Source: Chitinophagaceae bacterium
GTDB lineage: Bacteria > Bacteroidota > Bacteroidia > Chitinophagales > Chitinophagaceae
Direction: 5' to 3'
DNA: 7,823 nucleotides
NCBI GenBank assembly: GCA_026785745.1
Contig: JAJAZO010000045.1
Coordinates: forward strand, 1 to 7,823
Shown here: positions 1 through 5,141 of the stretch, in pieces
Position numbering within the stretch: the first letter of the stretch is position 1
Layout of the letters: every line of letters begins with the position of its first letter
Position numbers and translations under genes: made by a program
The notes under the pieces: model-generated
The model's input: the letters and a program-made list of their open reading frames with translations, nothing else
What the model was told of the DNA's origin: nothing
Database searches by the model: none

Positions 1-247
1 CACTAATACCAATGGTGTTAAAAATGAGACCAACTAAATCAGCCTCCCATACACCTTTCTTTACCACATTTGCTAAATCATTTAAGTGCATGTTACAGGT
101 ATTGCCATCGTATCCCATACTGCAAATGCCAACCTGGGCTTTTTTTAAATCATCTTCTGTAAGTCCAATGCCATACAGCATAGCTTGTGCTGCAGGTTGT
201 GTTTCATCTTGCGTTAATGTCTTTGAATATTTGTTAAGTTCAGTCAT
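1..247 (-). CDS. ilvD: Dihydroxy-acid dehydratase, N-terminal part (truncated by the window edge)
   Basis: IlvD dehydrates 2,3-dihydroxy-3-methylbutanoate and its ethyl homologue to the 2-oxo acid precursors of Val/Leu and Ile; it is a cytosolic Fe-S enzyme. The 82 visible residues begin [20 protein letters not shown] and continue with [18 protein letters not shown], the [15 protein letters not shown] block and [10 protein letters not shown], which matches the conserved IlvD N-terminus. Cys51 in NTCNMH is the expected first Fe-S ligand (family knowledge). The frame stays open to base 1, so about 85 percent of the protein lies outside the window. I chose the ATG at 247 because homologues start close to this point and because it carries the AAAATAAAAATG context shared with leuC and leuD. 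In-frame ATGs at 268, 286 and 310 would add a non-conserved tail. The gene is downstream of ilvE by 151 bp and probably co-transcribed with it. Confidence 0.93.
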   Translation of the reverse strand, partial: MTELNKYSKTLTQDETQPAAQAMLYGIGLTEDDLKKAQVGICSMGYDGNTCNMHLNDLANVVKKGVWEADLVGLIFNTIGIS

Positions 248-398
248 TTTTATTTTTTTGTTTGTCATCGCTTGTACTACTATCATCTTCCCTTGCGTCG
301 CACTCTTCATCTTCCTGTTCTTTACTCAGCAACCCACCCCGGGTCGTTTATAGAGTTATATTTTCCTCAATTCGCCCCGCCCAGGCGGGGAAGTTCAC
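248..398 (-). other. ilvE-ilvD spacer with possible interspersed repeat
   Basis: This 151-bp spacer contains a GC palindrome next to the ilvE stop (listed separately) and then, in the transcribed direction, an ACCCGGGGTGGGTTGC block. A purine-rich stretch reading GAGTGCGACGCAAGGGAAG follows and runs up to the ilvD start. The purine-rich stretch is open in the ilvD frame back to a TGA at 326-328, so it can be mistaken for an N-terminal extension. It resembles repeats I associate with Bacteroidota intergenic regions, but I cannot confirm copy number here. No terminator with a T-tract is visible, consistent with ilvE-ilvD co-transcription. Confidence 0.35.
375..390. repeat. GC-rich palindrome after the ilvE stop
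   Basis: CCCCGCC-CA-GGCGGGG is a perfect 7-bp inverted repeat that starts 8 nt beyond the ilvE stop codon. It has no following T-run on either strand, so it is not a standard intrinsic terminator. It may protect the 3' end of the ilvE message segment. It resembles the palindromes after leuD (2901-2918) and leuA (5114-5131), which share a CCGCC/GGCGG core. Confidence 0.6.
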
Positions 399-1304
399 TT
401 AAGCAAAGATTTGTTCTGCCGGAGTGATTATCTTTTCTGCCACAATGTTTTTATATGCTTCCTGTATTGTTTTACTAACAGAATTATTCCATGTTTTTGG
501 GAAAACAGTTTCATCCAAACTCTCCCAACCTATTACTTCAGCAGCAGTACCACAGAAAAACGCAGTATCAGCTTCTTTCAGCTCATTACTAGTAATCAGT
601 TTTTCTTCCACACTTATTTCCAGCTCTTCACATATTTCCAGTACAGTTGCTCTTGTAATACCGGGTAGAATATTTCCAAGCGATGGAGTAAATAGCCTTC
701 CATCTTTTTCATAAAACATATTGGCACCCGGTCCTTCGGCAACAAAATCATTCATGTCTGAAAGTAATGCTTCATCAAAGCCTTTTGCTTTAGCTTCCTG
801 GCTAGCCAGAATCGAGTTTACATAATGTCCACCGGCTTTCGCTTCTATTTTAAACCCTTTTGGATTGGGACGTTGGAAAGAGCTTGTCATTACCCGTAAT
901 AATTTATCACCCAGAAACGGTTGCATTTCCCATGCTTCTATTACGATGAATGATTCCGTATTCTTCACAAAACTCATATTAGCCGGCGCATACACCACAG
1001 GCCGGATATAAGCATCCTGAAGATTATTTCTTTTCAGCACTTCATAAGTAGCTTCTATCAGCTCTTCAGTAGTCCATTGATAAGGCATATTCATTGCCGC
1101 AGCGGATTGCTGCAACCTGTTGAAATGTTCAACTGCCTTAAAAATTTTTGTTTCTCCTGTTTCTGTTTTATATGAACGGATACCTTCAAAAACGGAATAG
1201 CCATAGTGAAGGGATTGGCTGTATAAATCCATTTTGGCTTCTGTTGCTTTTACAAATCCACCATTCAGGTAAATTATCGTGTTATCGTTATAATAGGATG
1301 CCAT
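399..1304 (-). CDS. ilvE: Branched-chain amino acid aminotransferase (class IV, PLP-dependent)
   Basis: IlvE transfers an amino group between glutamate and the 2-oxo acids of Leu, Ile and Val, the last step for all three; it is cytosolic. At 301 aa it has the usual length for the short bacterial form. Visible class IV motifs are HYGYSVFEGIRSY (about 33-45), EAKAGGHYVNS with the expected PLP-binding Lys156, AEGPGANMF (189-197, with Glu190 in the PLP-contacting position), LPGITR (213-218) and GTAAEV (252-257). The ATG at 1304 has an AT-rich upstream context and no Shine-Dalgarno. It is the first structural gene after the leader peptide and attenuator at 1370-1530, so its transcription is predicted to respond to charged BCAA tRNA. 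A related class IV enzyme (4-amino-4-deoxychorismate lyase or D-amino acid aminotransferase) is less likely given the motifs and the leu/ilv context. Confidence 0.96.
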   Translation of the reverse strand: MASYYNDNTIIYLNGGFVKATEAKMDLYSQSLHYGYSVFEGIRSYKTETGETKIFKAVEHFNRLQQSAAAMNMPYQWTTEELIEATYEVLKRNNLQDAYIRPVVYAPANMSFVKNTESFIVIEAWEMQPFLGDKLLRVMTSSFQRPNPKGFKIEAKAGGHYVNSILASQEAKAKGFDEALLSDMNDFVAEGPGANMFYEKDGRLFTPSLGNILPGITRATVLEICEELEISVEEKLITSNELKEADTAFFCGTAAEVIGWESLDETVFPKTWNNSVSKTIQEAYKNIVAEKIITPAEQIFA

Positions 1305-1323
1305 ATATTTTGTCTGGTTTTAA

Positions 1324-1368
1324 TCTGACGGTCGCTATTTATTTTTTTGTCAGACGGAGACCGTCAGA
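1324..1368 (-). repeat. Inverted repeat in the ilvE 5' untranslated region
   Basis: On the transcribed strand TCTGACGGTC and GACCGTCAGA form a perfect 10-bp inverted repeat (arms 1359-1368 and 1324-1333, 25-nt spacer). A second GTCTGAC copy inside the spacer (1349-1355) gives an alternative 6-bp pairing with the 3' arm. The element sits between the attenuator terminator and the ilvE start, 19 nt before the ATG. No T-run follows, so it is not a second terminator. It could be a 5' mRNA structure that affects stability or translation, or a remnant of an interspersed repeat. Confidence 0.55.
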
Positions 1369-1369
1369 C

Positions 1370-1397
1370 AAAAAAACCCGCCTTTTGGAGGCGGGTT
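1370..1397 (-). terminator. Intrinsic terminator of the ilvE leader (attenuator)
   Basis: Read on the minus strand: AACCCGCC, a 7-nt loop TCCAAAA, then GGCGGGTT running into a T-tract (seven T in total, two of them inside the stem). This is a perfect 8-bp GC-rich stem plus T-run, a textbook Rho-independent terminator in this direction only; on the plus strand no T-run follows. It lies 28 nt after the stop of an Ile/Val/Leu-rich mini-ORF and 65 nt before ilvE. That position fits premature termination of ilvE-ilvD transcription when branched-chain aminoacyl-tRNAs are plentiful. Confidence 0.88.
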
Positions 1398-1440
1398 GCA
1401 TATATTTCAATTTTTTAATTTAGTATCATGCACCACCTCC
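1387..1440 (-). promoter_or_regulatory. Candidate antiterminator pairing of the ilv attenuator
   Basis: GGAGGTGG at 1440-1433 (minus strand, in the last Gly codons of the leader peptide) can pair over 8 bp, with one G-U, with CCGCCTCC at 1394-1387. That target is part of the terminator 5' arm plus three loop bases, so the two structures exclude each other. A ribosome finishing the peptide would cover GGAGGTGG and let the terminator form. A ribosome stalled at the Ile codons ending at 1453 would leave it free, because 12 nt separate them. This is read by eye; no folding energies were computed. Confidence 0.62.
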
Positions 1441-1530
1441 GTTTGAAGAGAATATAATAATGACCACCAAGCCGATAATTATCGGCTGAGCAACGTCAAT
1501 AATGACATTATATATTTTGTTCTTCAACAT
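1426..1530 (-). CDS. BCAA leader peptide (attenuator peptide of ilvE-ilvD)
   Basis: A 34-residue ORF from ATG (1530) to TGA (1426) starts MLKNKIYNVIID, continues PIIIGLVVIIIF and ends SSNGGGA. It has 9 Ile, 4 Val and 2 Leu, so 15 of 34 residues are branched-chain amino acids. There are Ile runs at residues 10-11, 17-19 and 24-26. A strong terminator follows within 28 nt, then ilvE. Peptides of this size and bias upstream of ilv operons (such as E. coli ilvL) act by ribosome stalling on scarce charged tRNA, so the act of translation matters rather than the product. No Shine-Dalgarno is seen, as is normal in Bacteroidota. The alternative is a small membrane peptide, since residues 16-27 are hydrophobic, but the terminator and antiterminator layout favours a leader. 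The ORF is short enough to be missed by ordinary gene calling. Confidence 0.8.
   Translation of the reverse strand: MLKNKIYNVIIDVAQPIIIGLVVIIIFSSNGGGA
1471..1486 (-). repeat. Perfect 16-nt palindrome inside the leader peptide ORF
   Basis: GCCGATAATTATCGGC is perfectly self-complementary and would form a 6-bp stem with an AATT loop in the leader RNA. It spans the third base of codon 15 to codon 20 and so contains the Ile17-19 run. In classical attenuators an early hairpin pauses RNA polymerase until the ribosome catches up; that role is an inference here. It could also be a protein-binding palindrome. Confidence 0.5.
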
Positions 1531-1543
1531 AAAGGGATGTACT

Positions 1544-1552
1544 GTAAATATA
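1544..1552 (-). promoter_or_regulatory. Possible -7 box for the ilv leader transcript
   Basis: TATATTTAC on the minus strand matches 7 of the 8 fixed or free positions of the Bacteroidota TAnnTTTG -7 element and lies 13 nt before the leader ATG. No well-spaced TTG/TTTG -33 element is visible: the nearest lie 12 and 28 nt upstream. The call is therefore weak, and transcription could instead read through from leuB, since no terminator is seen at 1531-1636. Confidence 0.22.
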
Positions 1553-1636
1553 CACCCGCCGTTTCAAAAAAAGAACTCAGCAAACAATTTTTTTATTTAA
1601 AATGGACGAACCACTATTAGTTATCCATCTACTCAC

Positions 1637-2854
1637 TCAGATAATCGTAGATTTCCGCAACTCAATATTCTCTCTCTTCACCGATCCGGAAATTTTTCCA
1701 CTTACATAATCACTTATCAATTCACCAATAGTGGAAGTGAAGTAGAAATTTACCGGGTCAATATCTTTTGTAACAAATGAATATTGTAAAGTCCAGTTGA
1801 CGGCATCTCTTACCAGTTTGGCTTCTTCTTCCATACCCAGAAATTCAAGCATCATGGCAGCAGAAAGAATGGATCCAATCGGATTGGCAATATCTTTTCC
1901 GGCAGCCTGCGGGTAAGAACCATGAATAGGTTCAAACAAGGCTATGCGTTCATTTATTCCAACTGAAGCGGAAGGCAACAGTCCCAACGAACCACTTATC
2001 ACACTTGCCTCATCACTGATGATGTCGCCAAACATATTTTCAGTCAGGATAACATCAAATTGTTTTGGATTAAGGATGATCTGCATGGCAGCATTGTCAA
2101 CAAACATATAGTCAACCGTTACATCAGGATACTGCGGTGCCATTTCCTGTACCACTTTTCTCCATAGTCTTGATGTTTCCAGTACATTGGCTTTATCAAC
2201 CAGTGTCAATTTTTTTCTTCTGCCGGGCTTTTGTGCAAAGTGAAAAGCCAGGTCTGCAATGCGTTCTATCTCTGCCCGGCTGTACACACAATCATCCGAT
2301 GCCTGTGAACCGTCAGCCGCAGTTTCTTTTTTACCAAAGTAAATTCCACCGGTCAGTTCACGGAAGATGATGAAATCAACACCTTCAATATTCTTACTCT
2401 TTAAAGGAGATAAATGATGTAAAGAAGAATAGGTACTTATTGGACGGATGTTCGCATAAAGTTGTAATGATTTGCGCAGTTTCAGCAAGCCCTGCTCCGG
2501 TCTCACTTTAGCAGTCGGGTCATTATCATATTTCGGATGACCGATAGCGCCGAATAGAATCGCATCACTGTTCAAACAAACTTCTATTGTTTCATCCGGC
2601 AGTGGGGTCCCTGTTTTGTCAATAGCATCAGCACCCATCAGGCAATAGGTGTAATTAAATTCATGGCCGAATGATTCCGCTATGGCATCCAATACCCGAA
2701 TGGACTGTTGCGTTACTTCCGGGCCAATACCATCACCTTCTATTACAGCAATTTTCCTGGCTCCTCCGAACTTCGTTCCCAACCTTTGCTCTGCTTGGTT
2801 GCCCGAAAGGGGGTTCTTAGACTCTGCTTTTTTATCATTCATTTGTTCGCTCAT
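1637..2854 (-). CDS. leuB: 3-Isopropylmalate dehydrogenase
   Basis: LeuB oxidatively decarboxylates (2R,3S)-3-isopropylmalate to 2-oxoisocaproate with NAD+ and a divalent metal; it is a cytosolic dimer. The isocitrate/isopropylmalate dehydrogenase signatures are complete: GDGIGPEV (40-47), LRKSLQLYANIRP (126-138) with substrate arginines, FRELTGGIYFG (164-174, Arg165 and Tyr172), VDKANVL (Lys221), metal-binding Asp253, Asp277 and Asp281 around NMFGDIISDEAS, and EPIHGSYPQAAGKDIANP for NAD. At 405 aa it is about 35-50 residues longer than usual. The excess is an N-terminal tail of about 33 residues before KIAVIEGDGIG, where homologues begin almost directly. The tail contains repeat-like sequence (2756-2815). 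The ATG at 2854 was kept; an in-frame ATG at 2842 is possible, but no Met lies nearer the conserved core. leuD is 67 bp upstream; the regulatory gap before ilvE follows. Confidence 0.96.
   Translation of the reverse strand: MSEQMNDKKAESKNPLSGNQAEQRLGTKFGGARKIAVIEGDGIGPEVTQQSIRVLDAIAESFGHEFNYTYCLMGADAIDKTGTPLPDETIEVCLNSDAILFGAIGHPKYDNDPTAKVRPEQGLLKLRKSLQLYANIRPISTYSSLHHLSPLKSKNIEGVDFIIFRELTGGIYFGKKETAADGSQASDDCVYSRAEIERIADLAFHFAQKPGRRKKLTLVDKANVLETSRLWRKVVQEMAPQYPDVTVDYMFVDNAAMQIILNPKQFDVILTENMFGDIISDEASVISGSLGLLPSASVGINERIALFEPIHGSYPQAAGKDIANPIGSILSAAMMLEFLGMEEEAKLVRDAVNWTLQYSFVTKDIDPVNFYFTSTIGELISDYVSGKISGSVKRENIELRKSTII
2756..2815 (-). repeat. Probable repeat-derived insert in the 5' coding end of leuB
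   Basis: Residues 14-33 of LeuB (NPLSGNQAEQRLGTKFGGAR) precede the conserved dehydrogenase start and have no counterpart in the usual N-terminus. The DNA is rich in small inverted repeats (AACC and GGTT flanking 12 nt, and GAACGAAGTTC) and has a CCCCCTTTCGGG edge. It resembles a short interspersed repeat translated in frame. Copy number in the genome cannot be checked here. Confidence 0.42.
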
Positions 2855-2900
2855 AAAATTCTTTATACATTAAAATGTTTAATTCAATAGAGTTTCAAAG

Positions 2901-2918
2901 TCCCCCCAGCTGGCGGAG
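2901..2918. repeat. Degenerate GC-rich palindrome after the leuD stop
   Basis: CTCCGCC-AGCT-GGGGGGA on the minus strand is an imperfect stem with a C-C/G-G mismatch around a perfect CCAGCTGG core, starting 3 nt after the leuD stop. It shares the CTCCGCC arm with the palindrome after leuA. No T-run follows. The rest of the 67-bp leuD-leuB spacer is AT-rich with no further signal. Confidence 0.45.
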
Positions 2919-2921
2919 TAT

Positions 2922-3500
2922 TTAGGAGGCCTCAAATACTTCTATATCTTTTTTTATACTTAATAAATAATCAATATCATCATAACCATTCAACAGGCAG
3001 GTTTTCTTATAACTGCTAATATCAAAATGCTCCTGCTCTCCGGTTGAATTGATAGTAATGGTTTGATTTTCCAAATCAACTGTCAGCTCAGTATTATTAT
3101 CCTGCAGAAATATTCTTTGCAGGAACGCATCACTTACCTGTACCGGCAGCACACCGTTGTTCAGTGCATTGTTTTTAAAGATGTCTGCATAGAAACTGGA
3201 CACCACCACCCGAAACCCTGCATCAAGTATTGACCATGCCGCATGTTCTCTTGAAGAACCACAGCCAAAGTTTTTCCCTGCTACCAATATTTCACCATCA
3301 AACTGAGACATATTCAAAGGGAAGTCAGCTCTTGTTTTTGATTCATCATCGTTATAATACCTCCAATCCCTGAATAGATTTTTTCCAAAGCCATCTTTGG
3401 TAGTAGCCTTTAAAAAACGGGCAGGTATTATCTGGTCCGTATCGATGTTCTCGATGTTGATAGGAACAAACCGACTTGTTATGGTGTTTATTGCTTTCAT
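2922..3500 (-). CDS. leuD: 3-Isopropylmalate dehydratase small subunit
   Basis: LeuD is the swivelling small subunit of isopropylmalate isomerase. With LeuC it converts 2-isopropylmalate to 3-isopropylmalate. From the ATG at 3500 it has 192 residues, close to the usual length. Motifs are [14 protein letters not shown] (18-31), LFRDWRYY (42-49), the [15 protein letters not shown] signature (75-89) with GCGSSREH at 79-86, and NNGVLPV (114-120). The frame extends upstream to an ATG at 3569, adding 23 residues beginning [21 protein letters not shown] reject that start because the extra residues are a translation of the 7-bp tandem repeat at 3514-3541 and its flank, and because the ATG at 3500 begins the conserved [10 protein letters not shown] and sits in the TAAAATAAAAATG context shared with leuC. 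leuC ends 85 bp upstream. Confidence 0.95.
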   Translation of the reverse strand: MKAINTITSRFVPINIENIDTDQIIPARFLKATTKDGFGKNLFRDWRYYNDDESKTRADFPLNMSQFDGEILVAGKNFGCGSSREHAAWSILDAGFRVVVSSFYADIFKNNALNNGVLPVQVSDAFLQRIFLQDNNTELTVDLENQTITINSTGEQEHFDISSYKKTCLLNGYDDIDYLLSIKKDIEVFEAS

Positions 3501-3513
3501 TTTTATTTTATCC

Positions 3514-3565
3514 AGTTGCGAGTTGTGAGTTTCGAGTTGCGAGACGCTAACTCGTAGCTCGAAAC
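3514..3565. repeat. 7-bp tandem repeat with inverted flank between leuC and leuD
   Basis: On the plus strand four consecutive heptamers, AGTTGCG, AGTTGTG, AGTTTCG and AGTTGCG, occupy 3514-3541. They are followed by AGACGCT and then by an inverted segment AACTCGTAGCTCGAAACT, so AGTTTCGAG and CTCGAAACT can pair, as can CGAGTT and AACTCG. Such AACTCGAAACTCGCAACT strings are familiar to me as intergenic repeats in Bacteroidota genomes (recollection, not searched). The repeat fills nearly all of the leuC-leuD gap and creates an apparent N-terminal extension of LeuD. Confidence 0.72.
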
Positions 3566-3585
3566 TCATGGCTCATTGCTTCTCT

Positions 3586-5034
3586 TTAATTTAATAATTC
3601 TCTTACATCCGTTACAAAACCTGTTATCGCTGCTGCTGCTGCGGTTAATGGACTTGCTAATAAAGTTCTTGCACCAGCTCCCTGTCTTCCTTCAAAATTT
3701 CTGTTGCTCGTACTGATGCAATATTTGCCAGCCGGAATTTTATCTTCATTCATTCCTAAACAGGCAGAACAACCTGGTTGTCGGAGTTGAAATCCTGCTT
3801 CTTCAAATATTTTATCAATTCCTTCTTCGATGGCCTGCGCTTCCACTTGTTTGCTTCCGGGAACAATCCATACTTCCACATCATCTGCTTTATGTTTTCC
3901 TTTTACAAATGAGGCTACCATTCTCAGATCTTCTATTCTTGAATTGGTGCAACTGCCAATAAAAACATAATCAATTTTCTGCCCTTTAATGGCAGCACCC
4001 TGTTGCAATCCCATATAGGCAAGTGATTTTGATAAACCTGATTTATCATTTTCGTTAATCGTTTCAGCGGTTGGGATTTTTTCAGATACACCAATACCCA
4101 TCCCAGGATTGGTGCCATATGTAATCATAGGTTCAATACCGTCGGCATCAAAATGATATTCTTTATCAAATGTTGCATCACTGTCTGAAAATAATTGTTT
4201 CCATTCGGCTAATTTCCTTTCCAATGCTTCACCTTGTGGAGCAAATTCTCTCCCTTTTATATAATTAAACGTTGTTTCATCCGGTGCAATCAACCCACAT
4301 CTTCCGCCCATTTCGATACTCATATTGCAAATGGTCATTCTTGCTTCCATACTTAATGAACGGATAGCAGAACCGGCAAACTCAACTGCATAGCCTGTTG
4401 CACCGCTGGCTGTAATTTTTGAAAGTATATAAAGAACTATATCTTTTGAAACAACACCTTTATTTAATATACCGTCTACATTGATCCGCATAAGCTTTGG
4501 TTTGCTCTGCAATAAGCATTGCGAAGCGAAAACCATTTCCACTTCGCTGGTGCCTATTCCGAAGGCAATAGCACCAAATGCTCCGTGTGTGGATGTGTGA
4601 CTGTCACCGCAAACTATCGTCATGCCCGGTTGAGTAATGCCTAATTCAGGTCCTATAACGTGAACAATGCCCTGGAACGGATGTCCAAGACCATATAATT
4701 CGATTCCATGTTCGGCGCAGTTCTGTATTAAAGCTTCTACCTGCTTTCGGCTCAATTCTTCTTTAATGGGAAGGTGCTGGTTCAGCGTTGGAACGTTATG
4801 GTCAGCAGTTGCAATAGTTTGTTTTGGCCGTAATACTTTTATTCCTCTTTTATTCAATCCGGTAAAAGCCTGTGGGCTGGTTACTTCATGAATAAAATGC
4901 CGGTCAATATATAATACAGAAGGGCCATTGTCAATTGTTTTGACGATGTGCTGCTCCCAGATTTTTTCGAATAGTGTACTCCCAACCCCTAAAGGGAAGT
5001 TTTCGGAAGAGTCTTTATTATTTTTCGTATCCAT
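3586..5034 (-). CDS. leuC: 3-Isopropylmalate dehydratase large subunit
   Basis: LeuC carries the [4Fe-4S] cluster of isopropylmalate isomerase and acts with LeuD in leucine synthesis; it belongs to the aconitase superfamily. From the ATG at 5034 it has 482 residues, slightly longer than the usual 465-470. Motifs are [12 protein letters not shown] near residue 20, [14 protein letters not shown] (about 142-155), [13 protein letters not shown] with cluster Cys362, [11 protein letters not shown] with Cys422 and Cys425, and [20 protein letters not shown] (443-462). All three cluster cysteines are present. The frame can be opened further to a TTG at 5076, but the ATG at 5034 is preferred because of its TAAAATAAAAATG context. 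About 19 residues before TLFEKIW are non-conserved and include FPLGVGS from a palindromic repeat. The gene lies 107 bp after leuA. Confidence 0.96.
   Translation of the reverse strand: MDTKNNKDSSENFPLGVGSTLFEKIWEQHIVKTIDNGPSVLYIDRHFIHEVTSPQAFTGLNKRGIKVLRPKQTIATADHNVPTLNQHLPIKEELSRKQVEALIQNCAEHGIELYGLGHPFQGIVHVIGPELGITQPGMTIVCGDSHTSTHGAFGAIAFGIGTSEVEMVFASQCLLQSKPKLMRINVDGILNKGVVSKDIVLYILSKITASGATGYAVEFAGSAIRSLSMEARMTICNMSIEMGGRCGLIAPDETTFNYIKGREFAPQGEALERKLAEWKQLFSDSDATFDKEYHFDADGIEPMITYGTNPGMGIGVSEKIPTAETINENDKSGLSKSLAYMGLQQGAAIKGQKIDYVFIGSCTNSRIEDLRMVASFVKGKHKADDVEVWIVPGSKQVEAQAIEEGIDKIFEEAGFQLRQPGCSACLGMNEDKIPAGKYCISTSNRNFEGRQGAGARTLLASPLTAAAAAITGFVTDVRELLN
4978..4999. repeat. CCCTAAAGGG-type repeat inside the 5' end of leuC
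   Basis: The plus-strand stretch ACTCCCAACCCCTAAAGGGA has a CCC-TAAA-GGG palindrome (4987-4996). In the leuC frame it encodes the non-conserved PLGVGS stretch just before TLFEKIW. AACCCCTAAAGGGG strings are a common intergenic repeat type in Bacteroidota (recollection), so this looks like a repeat fused in frame to the gene start. Confidence 0.42.
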
Positions 5035-5113
5035 TTTTATTTTACTATTCGAAGTCTGTGTACTATTTTCTTTCAAGCACTTGGAGAAAAGAAAATTTTT
5101 CTGACCTAAGTCT

Positions 5114-5131
5114 CTCCGCCAATCGGCGGAG
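5114..5131. repeat. GC-rich palindrome after the leuA stop
   Basis: CTCCGCC-AATC-GGCGGAG is a perfect 7-bp inverted repeat starting 10 nt beyond the leuA stop, flanked by a G-run (5136-5141). No T-tract follows directly in the leuA direction, so read-through into leuC is expected. It resembles the elements after leuD and ilvE. It may stabilise the leuA 3' segment or be a REP-like interspersed repeat. Confidence 0.65.
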
Positions 5132-5141
5132 GACAGGGGGG

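Noticed and set aside
12..353. Plus-strand ORF of 113 codons opposite ilvD
   Set aside because: It is antisense to the clearly conserved ilvD N-terminus and its product has low-complexity Phe/Ser-rich sequence with no recognisable family.
375..390. Terminator after ilvE
   Set aside because: The palindrome is strong, but neither strand has a T-run after it, and ilvD follows in the same direction.
411..1423. Several plus-strand ORFs opposite ilvE and its leader
   Set aside because: All are shadows of ilvE or of the attenuator region; the products are Cys/Phe/Ser-rich and unlike real proteins.
2137..2890. Plus-strand ORFs opposite leuB
   Set aside because: Antisense shadows of a gene with full catalytic motifs; no start context or family.
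3514..3565. CRISPR array
   Set aside because: Units are only 7 bp and directly adjacent, with no spacers; this is a simple tandem repeat.
3933..4118. Minus-strand 61-codon ORF inside leuC in another frame
   Set aside because: It overlaps the conserved leuC reading frame entirely and has no independent support.
5035..5076. Upstream TTG start for leuC
   Set aside because: It would add 14 non-conserved residues from a rare start codon, while the ATG at 5034 has the same upstream context as leuD.
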